Of a stretch of 27,211 nt of DNA, positions 6,761 through 13,930 are shown in pieces. Below the pieces are notes generated by a model. The model saw nothing but the letters and a program-made list of their open reading frames with translations, searched no databases and was not told the origin of the DNA. The DNA comes from Clostridiales bacterium UBA6330 (GTDB lineage: Bacteria > Bacillota > Clostridia > Oscillospirales > CAG-272), in contig DJSQ01000084.1 in NCBI GenBank assembly GCA_002438075.1, forward strand, positions 1 to 27,211, read 5' to 3'. Positions within the stretch are counted from its first letter, which is position 1. Each line of letters opens with the position of its first letter. The position numbers and the translations under genes are program-made.

Positions 6761-7677
6761 TTACCGATGTGCAAAAGGCGCTTTTACAGGAGATTGCGGG
6801 CATTCACGAGGTTCCGATGGGGGCGTATTCGCTCCGCATCAACGGTTCTCTTTACGGAAAGAACGATTCGGAGCATATTTCCATCGTCAAAAAGACCGAT
6901 AAGCCTGGGATTGAAATTTATATCAAGCCCGGGACGAAGAACGAGAGCGTGCATATCCCCGTGCTGATTTCCGAAACGGGACTGAACGATATGGTCTACA
7001 ACGATTTCTTTGTGGGCGAGGACTGCGACGTGACCATCGTTGCGGGGTGCGGCATCCACAACTGCGGAACGCAGGAGAGCCGACATGACGGCATTCACAC
7101 CTTCTACCTCGGAAAGAATGCGAAGGTGAAGTATATCGAGAAGCACTACGGCGAGGGGGACGGCAACGGAACCAATATCATGAACCCGCAGACCATCGTG
7201 TATCAGGAAGCCGACAGTCATATGGAGATGGAAACGGCGCAGATTAAGGGGATTGATTCCACGGTGCGCTCGACCACGGCAAAGCTGGGGGACGGTGCAA
7301 CGCTGGTGATTCACGAAAAAATCCTGACGCACGGACATCAGGTGGCGGAAACGCATTTTGTGGTGGACCTTGACGGCGAGGGCTGCGGAACGCACGTGGT
7401 GTCGCGGTCGGTCGCAAAGGAGGACAGCCACCAGAAGTTCTTCTCCAACGTGCGCGGAAATAACCGTTGCTCGGGGCATACCGAGTGCGATGCAATCATC
7501 ATGGACCACGCCACGGTTGCGGCAATCCCCGAGATTGAGGCGCGCCATACCGACGCATCGCTGATTCACGAGGCGGCAATCGGAAAAATCGCAGGGGAAC
7601 AGCTGATTAAGCTGATGACACTGGGGCTGACCGAAAAGGAAGCCGAGGAAGAAATCATCAACGGCTTTTTGAAGTAA
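6757..7677 (+). CDS. sufB: SufB/SufD-family Fe-S scaffold, short form
   Basis: Scaffold partner of SufC. At 306 aa it is much shorter than E. coli SufB (about 495 aa), keeping the beta-helix core and C-terminal helical domain but lacking most of the N-terminal region. By motif comparison Cys244 (HTECDA) aligns with the SufB cluster cysteine and Glu272 (LIHEAAIGKI) with the catalytic glutamate. Additional cysteines (90, 98, 103 and 238) could be ligands. The start overlaps the sufC stop as ATGA and is preceded by aggaggggg, indicating translational coupling. The arrangement matches the minimal SUF-like (SMS) type described for anaerobes and archaea. Confidence 0.92.
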   Translation: MITDVQKALLQEIAGIHEVPMGAYSLRINGSLYGKNDSEHISIVKKTDKPGIEIYIKPGTKNESVHIPVLISETGLNDMVYNDFFVGEDCDVTIVAGCGIHNCGTQESRHDGIHTFYLGKNAKVKYIEKHYGEGDGNGTNIMNPQTIVYQEADSHMEMETAQIKGIDSTVRSTTAKLGDGATLVIHEKILTHGHQVAETHFVVDLDGEGCGTHVVSRSVAKEDSHQKFFSNVRGNNRCSGHTECDAIIMDHATVAAIPEIEARHTDASLIHEAAIGKIAGEQLIKLMTLGLTEKEAEEEIINGFLK

Positions 7678-7702
7678 ACGCATCCGCTATCCGTTATTTT
7701 TC

Positions 7703-7727
7703 AGGCTTCACGACAGTGAAGCTTTTT
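7703..7727 (+). terminator. Intrinsic terminator after sufB
   Basis: A 7-bp perfect stem (7705-7711 with 7716-7722), extended by a G-T and an A-T pair, has loop gaca and is followed by five T residues. Confidence 0.85.
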
Positions 7728-8143
7728 CGATTCCTAAAATCAGGAATTCGGTATAAATTATGGATGAAAACAGCAGATTTGTGCAACCTGCGAGGATGTA
7801 GAAATTTCGGGTCCGAATTTGTGCGAATTGTACAACCCTTTTCGCCTCGTGAAATGCTTTCGGTACGGAAAAATCTTCTCCGAGTAGGTAAATTATATTT
7901 ACTATTCGGATTTTCGGCGGTTTGTCAAGAGGTTTCAAGGAAAAATAATCACCAAAAATGGCGGAATCTACCGCTTGTATTGCGGAAAATGCCGTAAATT
8001 GTATTTACCATGCTGTTTTCATGAAATATCGGTCAAAAAGTCACAAATTGAAATGTAAACTTTTTTGGGTTCGGTGTTGTTGAAACTGTGAACCAAAGGG
8101 CGGTCTGTTTGAACTCTGCGTGACGCGTGGCTTCTTTTTTTGC
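7728..8143. other. AT-rich intergenic region upstream of the transporter operon
   Basis: About 415 bases without a credible gene. Short open frames on both strands lack ribosome sites and recognisable protein features. Composition is clearly AT-richer than the flanking genes. It contains two identical-arm palindromes (listed separately) and a weak hairpin near 7732-7747. I see no riboswitch or RNA gene that I can name. Confidence 0.6.
7888..8008. promoter_or_regulatory. Two copies of a 15-bp palindrome, candidate operators
   Basis: GTAAATTATATTTAC at 7888-7902 and GTAAATTGTATTTAC at 7994-8008 share perfect 6-bp arms (GTAAAT/ATTTAC) around a 3-base centre, 106 bases apart. That is close to ten helical turns. 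They lie about 135-255 bases upstream of the transporter promoter. Paired identical dyads suggest a dimeric regulator and possible looping, but the regulator is not in the window. Confidence 0.45.
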
Positions 8144-8172
8144 TTGACAATCGGTTTTTTTTGTGATATGAT
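8144..8172 (+). promoter_or_regulatory. Consensus promoter of the transporter operon
   Basis: TTGACA (8144-8149), a 17-base spacer and TATGAT (8167-8172) with an extended TGA motif. The leader to the first ATG is about 118 bases and includes a small hairpin around 8188-8203. Confidence 0.88.
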
Positions 8173-8296
8173 ATAGAAGTTAAAAAAGGTATCGCTGTAC
8201 CTGTTTCTCATTTTCGGGTGCGGCTGTCGGACCTCTTTCGCATGGCAGGCGGCAGAGGCGGCGGATGCCGGATGAATTTTTCAGGAGGAAACACAA

Positions 8297-11200
8297 ATGG
8301 GAAAGAAGAAATTCACAAGATTTGTCAGCTTCGCATTGGCGGTTCTGTTTCTTGTGAGCGGCTCCGCGCTTGCCGTGGGTGCCGAAACGTCCAGTGTCAC
8401 CGATAAGAGCATCGGCGACTACGAGAACGCACGCGACCTGCTGTCGTATGAGGAGTATGTGGCGCGGGTCTGCGCGGACGCGGAAAGCACCGACAAGACC
8501 GTTACGGTCTCGGCGCTGGATGACCTGACCTTTGTCAACACGGCGGGCGATACCGTGACGGTGAAGGATGGCGCTTGGACGCTGACGACCAAGGACGGCA
8601 CGGTTTGCACCGACCCCGAGGCACTGCCCGAGGGGTATGCGCTGAGCGACCTTGTGCATCTCGAGGAGTATGACGGTCGGAAGGCAGTCTACACACCGAG
8701 CACCGGAAGCACGACCTGGAAGATTGACCTTTCCGCGTCGGGCATTACCGAAAAGGCGCTGTACAACATCATGCTGTCCTATTACCCGATCGACAACAAG
8801 AACGCATCTCCCGAGCGTGAGTTCTACATCAACGGGACGGTCCCGTTCAGTGAGGCGCGGTCGCTGACCCTGCCGAAGAACTGGTCCTCCTACCGCTCCG
8901 ATGCGGGCGATGTGCTGACTGCCACCTATCAGCCGTCGAAGAAGATCAGAAAGAATCAGGAAAAGCTGGATGCTACGCTGGCGCAGGTCCTCGGCGAAAT
9001 GGAAGCCGCAGGTCTGACGGCGTACATCGCGGGCGAGGGCGCGGATAAGGCGCTGTATGTGGAGCGCCCGACGGTCATCACAAGTGCAATCAACGAGCTG
9101 ATTGATATGTACGAATTGCGCTTCTTCGTGACCGATGCCCTGAACAACGAAATGCGTCCGACCATGCTTCAGGACCCGAAGTGGATGGAGTACACCGTCC
9201 ACGACAGCGACGGCTACTACTCCACGCCGCTGCGGTTCGCGCTGGAGCCCGATGAAAACGGATGCGTGACCCTGACCCTGACGGGCGTGAACGAGCCTGT
9301 TGCGTTTGATTCCCTGACGTTGACCTCCTGCCATACCAATCCTACCTATGAGGAATATCTCGAACGCCTGAAGAACAGCGGCGCCTCGCTTGAAGAGGGC
9401 GAGGACGTTGTGCAGATTGAGGGTGAGAACACCGTCAATACCTCCACCAACGTGGTTTACCCCGTTGAGGACCGTTCCGATGCGCTGACCTCTCCGATTG
9501 ACACGAGCCGCACCCTGCTCAACACCATCGGTACCGAGAAGTGGGAAACTGCGGGGCAGTGGATTCGCTATCAGTTCAGTGTGAACGATTCGGGTATGTA
9601 TGAAATCTACTCCCGCTTCAAGCAGAGCTACCTTGACGGTATGTATGTCTGCCGCACGCTGAAGATTTACACGAACGGCTACGAGTCCGAGGACGCGTAC
9701 AAGACCGCATTCGGCAACACGGCGGGCTACTACGACGGTGTGCCGTTTGAGGAAGCAACCCAATTGCGCTTTGACTATGACAACGCATGGCAGGTCAAGG
9801 GACTTTCCAAGGGTGGCAACAAGGATGAAACCTATCCTTTATATTTTGAAAAGGGCGTGACCTACACCCTGCACTTCGAGGTGGCGCTCGGCTCCATGAG
9901 TGAGCTGGTCCGTCAAATCGAATCCATTCTGGATGCGCTGAACAACGACTACCTGAGCATCATCAAGCTGACCGGCTCGTCTCCCGACGATTACCGCGAC
10001 TACAGCTTCACCCGTCTGCTTCCGAACACCATGCTGGATATGCTGGAGCAGTCGGTGGCGCTGGGAAGCGTTTCCGACTTCCTGAAGAAGGACACCGTTG
10101 GCGTGGCATCCTCCTACACGGGTATCTGCGATAAGCTGCAAACCCTGCTGGAGAAGATGGGTCGTGACGAGAACGCAATCGCAAAGAACCTTGATAACTT
10201 CAAGTCCTATGTCGGTTCGTTCGGTACCTTCCTGACCGACTCCAAGACCCAGCCGCTCCAGATTGACTACTTCCGCATTCAGGGTGCATCGGTGAAGAAG
10301 CCGAAGGCGAAGGCGAACTTCTTCCGTTCCATCGGACATGAAATTTCCAGCTTCGTGATGAGCTTCTTCCGCGATTACAACAGCATGGGCTCGATGGACA
10401 CGGGCGAGACCACCAAGGAGTCCATCAACGTCTGGCTGGCTTACGGTCGTGACCAGTCGCAGGTCATTCGGAACCTCTGCACCAACAAGTTTACCGCAAG
10501 CGGCGAATACGGCAACATCCCCGTGGACCTGAAGCTGGTCTCGGGCGGTACGCTCCTGCCCTCCATTCTGGCGGGTATGGGACCCGATGTCTACCTCGGA
10601 CTGGGGCAGACCGACGTTATCAACTACGCAATCCGCGGCGCGCTGATGAACGTGGAGGACCTCGACGGCTTTGAAGAGGCTGTCCAAAACTTCAACGACG
10701 CGGCAATGACGGTGCTTTCCATCAGCGATGCGGACGGCGATCTGCACACCTACGGGCTTCCCGAAACGCAAGCCTTCCCGATGATGTTCATCCGCACCGA
10801 TATCCTCTCCGACCTCCAGATTGAGATTCCCAAGACTTGGGAGGACATCTACGTGGCGCAGTCCAAGCTCGAATCCAACAACATGGAGATCGGTGTGACC
10901 ACCGACTACAAGATGCACCTCTACCAGCTGGGCGGCTCGCTCTTCGCGGATGACGGAATGCGCATCAATCTGGATTCGATTCTGGGACTTGAGGCGTTTG
11001 TAACGATGTGCGATATGTTCACGCAGTATTCGTTCCCGTATAAATACAGCGCGGCAAACCGTTTCCGTACCGGTGAAATGCCGATTATCATTTCCGACTA
11101 TACGTCCCTGTACAACCACCTCAAGGTGTTTGCAACCGAATTGGACGGCTGCTGGACCTTCGTTCCGCTGCCCGGCTACGAGACAACCGATGCGGACGGC

Positions 11201-12034
11201 AACAAGACCATTAACAACTGCGCCGTTTCCTCGGTCACTGCGGCTGTTATGATTAAGGAGGACAACAAGGATTACTCCGATGCGTGGACCTTTGTGAAGT
11301 GGTACACCGACAGCGATTGTCAGGCAGAGTACGCAAAGGAAATGGTTGCAATCCTCGGAGATTCCGCAAAGCACTCCACCGCAAACAAGCAGGCGCTTGA
11401 GAGTATGCCGTGGACCAATGAGGAGTACGTTGAAATCAACCGCCAGTTCAACAATCTGGCATCCATCCCGAACTACCCCGGCTACTACATCATCGACCGT
11501 TACACCAACTTCGCATTCCTCTCGGCTTACAACGACGATGCGGACCCCAGCTCCGAATTGCTCAGCTACATCAAGACCATCAACAAGGAAATCACGAGAA
11601 AGCGCGAGGAGTTCAAGCTGGAGACGCTGGAAATCGGACAGACGCTTGCATCCAAGCGCTCCGATCAGGTGTTGGAGGCAATGGAATACCTGACCTCCGA
11701 GTATATTAAGGAAGGCAATGACAGGTACGATGCGGTTTCCTCCGCAGTGCTTGCCGCGAAGTACGCGATTGCGAACAGCAAGATCGACCAGCTGAACGAT
11801 GCGTCCGCCGCCTTCCGCGCCATTCTGGATTCCTACGGCATTACCGAAACGATGACCATCACCAAAGCGGACGGCAAGACCGCTGAGGTCCCGACCTACT
11901 ACGTCAACATCGGCAAGCAGACCGCAGAGACCAAGAACGGCGGTTACAGCATCAAGTCCCTGAACGAACAGCAGTTGATCTACTTCATTTCCACGGGTCT
12001 CGGTGACATTGCAAATGCACTGGCTTCCTACTGA
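8297..12034 (+). CDS. Giant extracellular solute-binding protein with carbohydrate-binding-like modules
   Basis: A 1245-aa exported protein, about three times a normal sugar-binding protein. A signal peptide (residues 1-30, AxA-type cleavage) has no lipobox cysteine. Residues ~115-345 form a beta-rich module (YINGTVPFSEA, W-x-Y and GYY...PLRF segments), and ~385-665 a second one (WIRYQFSVNDSGMYEI ... FEKGVTYTLHFEV ... IDYFRIQ) interrupted by a helical stretch. I recall similar paired modules in large Paenibacillus binding proteins. Residues ~705-1090 are a family-1 solute-binding domain (GPDVYLGLGQTDVINYA, YGLPETQAFPMMFIRTDIL, FVKWYTD). A helical tail and a small beta segment follow. The ATG has a strong ribosome site (aggagg). 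Probable ligand: an oligosaccharide, identity unknown. Confidence 0.85.
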   Translation: MGKKKFTRFVSFALAVLFLVSGSALAVGAETSSVTDKSIGDYENARDLLSYEEYVARVCADAESTDKTVTVSALDDLTFVNTAGDTVTVKDGAWTLTTKDGTVCTDPEALPEGYALSDLVHLEEYDGRKAVYTPSTGSTTWKIDLSASGITEKALYNIMLSYYPIDNKNASPEREFYINGTVPFSEARSLTLPKNWSSYRSDAGDVLTATYQPSKKIRKNQEKLDATLAQVLGEMEAAGLTAYIAGEGADKALYVERPTVITSAINELIDMYELRFFVTDALNNEMRPTMLQDPKWMEYTVHDSDGYYSTPLRFALEPDENGCVTLTLTGVNEPVAFDSLTLTSCHTNPTYEEYLERLKNSGASLEEGEDVVQIEGENTVNTSTNVVYPVEDRSDALTSPIDTSRTLLNTIGTEKWETAGQWIRYQFSVNDSGMYEIYSRFKQSYLDGMYVCRTLKIYTNGYESEDAYKTAFGNTAGYYDGVPFEEATQLRFDYDNAWQVKGLSKGGNKDETYPLYFEKGVTYTLHFEVALGSMSELVRQIESILDALNNDYLSIIKLTGSSPDDYRDYSFTRLLPNTMLDMLEQSVALGSVSDFLKKDTVGVASSYTGICDKLQTLLEKMGRDENAIAKNLDNFKSYVGSFGTFLTDSKTQPLQIDYFRIQGASVKKPKAKANFFRSIGHEISSFVMSFFRDYNSMGSMDTGETTKESINVWLAYGRDQSQVIRNLCTNKFTASGEYGNIPVDLKLVSGGTLLPSILAGMGPDVYLGLGQTDVINYAIRGALMNVEDLDGFEEAVQNFNDAAMTVLSISDADGDLHTYGLPETQAFPMMFIRTDILSDLQIEIPKTWEDIYVAQSKLESNNMEIGVTTDYKMHLYQLGGSLFADDGMRINLDSILGLEAFVTMCDMFTQYSFPYKYSAANRFRTGEMPIIISDYTSLYNHLKVFATELDGCWTFVPLPGYETTDADGNKTINNCAVSSVTAAVMIKEDNKDYSDAWTFVKWYTDSDCQAEYAKEMVAILGDSAKHSTANKQALESMPWTNEEYVEINRQFNNLASIPNYPGYYIIDRYTNFAFLSAYNDDADPSSELLSYIKTINKEITRKREEFKLETLEIGQTLASKRSDQVLEAMEYLTSEYIKEGNDRYDAVSSAVLAAKYAIANSKIDQLNDASAAFRAILDSYGITETMTITKADGKTAEVPTYYVNIGKQTAETKNGGYSIKSLNEQQLIYFISTGLGDIANALASY

Positions 12035-12076
12035 TTCGTTTTCATGTTTTTCAAAATCTGAAAAGGAGAATGCAAA

Positions 12077-13045
12077 ATGTCAAATAAAACAGCACCGGCG
12101 GGATCGGAAAAGGCTGCTTATCAGGCTGTTTCGAGAAAAGACCTGACCTATCGCCAGTGGATCTGGAAGGAAATGAAGCGGAACTGGGTTGCATACGTGA
12201 TGATTGCTCCCTACGTTATCATTTTCACCCTGTTCACGGTTGCGCCCGTTGTCCTGTCCATCTTCTTCAGCTTTACCGACTTCAATATGCTACAGGCTCC
12301 GAACTGGGTCTGGTTCGATAACTACATCAACCTGTTCTTCGCCGACGATATCTTCCTGATTGCCTGCAAGAATACCTTCATTTTCGCGGCAATCGTCGGT
12401 CCGACCTCCTACCTCATGTCCTATCTGGTAGCGTGGTTTATCAACGAGCTGTCCCCCCGCATCCGTGCGGTGGTGACGCTGATCTTCTACGCGCCGTCCA
12501 TTTCGGGTCAGGTCTACCTCATCTGGGGTACCCTGTTCGATGCCGACGCGCAGGGCTGGGTTAACGCAACGCTTCTGGAGCTTGGCTTCATCAGCGAACC
12601 GATTGCGTTCTTCCAGGACGCCAGCTACGTGATGCCGCTGTGTATCGTGGTGGCACTCTGGACCTCGCTGGGTACCGCGTTCCTGTCCTTCATCGCGGGC
12701 TTGCAGGGCGTTGACCGCTCGCTTTACGAGGCGGGCGCGGTGGACGGCGTGCGCAACCGTTGGCAGGAGCTGTGGTATATCACCCTGCCGAGTATGCGCC
12801 CGCAGCTGATGTTCGGTGCAATCATGTCGATTACCGGCTCGTTCGGCTTCGGCGGCGTTGTAACCGCGCTGTGCGGCTTCCCGTCGGTTGACTACGCCGC
12901 GCATACCATCATCCACCATCTGGAGGACTACGGCGGACAGCGGTATGAAATCGGTTATTCCTCCGCGATTGCGGTCATCCTGTTCGTCATCATGATCGGT
13001 GCGAACATGATCGTCAAGAAAATTCTTTCAAAGGTAGGTACATGA
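12077..13045 (+). CDS. Sugar ABC transporter permease, MalF-type (pair 1)
   Basis: A 322-aa membrane protein with six predicted transmembrane segments (first near 38-62). The EAA loop at 218-243 (YEAGAVDGVRNRWQELWYIT, then LPSMRP) is the site that docks the ATPase. The protein forms a heterodimeric channel with the next gene product. The ribosome site is aaaggag, eight bases before the ATG, with a 42-base gap from the binding-protein gene. The C-terminal half keeps the order expected for the MalF/UgpA group. Confidence 0.92.
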   Translation: MSNKTAPAGSEKAAYQAVSRKDLTYRQWIWKEMKRNWVAYVMIAPYVIIFTLFTVAPVVLSIFFSFTDFNMLQAPNWVWFDNYINLFFADDIFLIACKNTFIFAAIVGPTSYLMSYLVAWFINELSPRIRAVVTLIFYAPSISGQVYLIWGTLFDADAQGWVNATLLELGFISEPIAFFQDASYVMPLCIVVALWTSLGTAFLSFIAGLQGVDRSLYEAGAVDGVRNRWQELWYITLPSMRPQLMFGAIMSITGSFGFGGVVTALCGFPSVDYAAHTIIHHLEDYGGQRYEIGYSSAIAVILFVIMIGANMIVKKILSKVGT

Positions 13046-13046
13046 C

Positions 13047-13919
13047 ATGGCAAAGCTGAGAACCAGAAAACATAAGGTTGTCCTGTCGCGTTCTGCCGGA
13101 GGCGATGCGGGGATTACCGTTGTCCTGACCCTGCTCGGACTCTTCATGGTTCTGCCGATGGCTTACGTCATCATGCAGTCCCTCAAGCCGCTTGACGAGC
13201 TCTGGATGTACCCGCCGCGCTTCTACGTGATGAACCCGACCTTCTCCAACTTCAAGGACCTGTTCAGCCTGATGAATACCTCGTGGGTCCCGTTCTCGCG
13301 TTACATCTTCAACACCGTGTTTACCTCGGTGATGGGAACCTTCGGGCATCTGTTCATCGCATCCATGTGCGCTTACGCACTGGCAAAGATCAAGTTCCCG
13401 GGCGGCAAGGCGATTTTTAAGACCATTCAGACTTCGCTGATGTTCCACTCCACGGTTACGGCAATCACCAGCTTCATGCTGATGAGCTTCTTCCATATGA
13501 TTGATACCTACTGGGCAATCATCGTGCCCGCGTGGGGCTACACATTGGGACTTTACCTGATGAAGCAGTTCATGGATACGGGCGTGTCCGATGCGGTTCT
13601 GGAAAGCGCACGGCTGGACGGCGCAAGCGAGCTCCGCACCTATTGGACCATTGCAATGCCGATGGTCAAGCCCGCGTGGTTGACGCTGATTGTGTACAGC
13701 TTCCAGACGCTGTGGAATGCAGGCTCGTCCATCTACATTTATTCCGAACAGTATAAGTCGTTCAACTACGCAATCGGTCAGATTACGGCAGGCGGTATCA
13801 AGCGCGCGGGCGCTTCCGCAGCCGCAACCGTTCTGATGATGCTGGTCCCGATTCTCGTGTTCGTCATTACGCAGTCGAACATCATCGAGACGATGGGAAC
13901 CAGTGGTATGAAGGATTAA
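13047..13919 (+). CDS. Carbohydrate ABC transporter permease, MalG-type (pair 1)
   Basis: A 290-aa membrane protein with the usual six-segment layout and EAA loop at 185-209 (LESARLDGASELRTYWTIAM, then PMVKPAW). It begins one base after the stop of the MalF-type gene, so translation is coupled. Length is normal for the family and no insertion is apparent, unlike the second MalG-type permease further on. Confidence 0.92.
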   Translation: MAKLRTRKHKVVLSRSAGGDAGITVVLTLLGLFMVLPMAYVIMQSLKPLDELWMYPPRFYVMNPTFSNFKDLFSLMNTSWVPFSRYIFNTVFTSVMGTFGHLFIASMCAYALAKIKFPGGKAIFKTIQTSLMFHSTVTAITSFMLMSFFHMIDTYWAIIVPAWGYTLGLYLMKQFMDTGVSDAVLESARLDGASELRTYWTIAMPMVKPAWLTLIVYSFQTLWNAGSSIYIYSEQYKSFNYAIGQITAGGIKRAGASAAATVLMMLVPILVFVITQSNIIETMGTSGMKD

Positions 13920-13930
13920 AGGAGGGCAAT

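Noticed and set aside
7708..7997. Short open frames on both strands in the intergenic region (76 and 93 codons)
   Set aside because: No ribosome sites, overlap with the sufB terminator, no recognisable protein pattern and AT-rich non-coding composition.
8180..11374. Two long antisense open frames (527 and 511 codons) across the solute-binding protein gene
   Set aside because: Same shadow effect. The sense protein has a signal peptide, family motifs and a strong ribosome site, while the antisense translations have none.
12035..12076. Possible attenuator between the binding-protein gene and the first permease
   Set aside because: Only a weak TTTTCA/TGAAAA pairing exists and no stable stem with a T-run, so differential expression cannot be argued from this gap.
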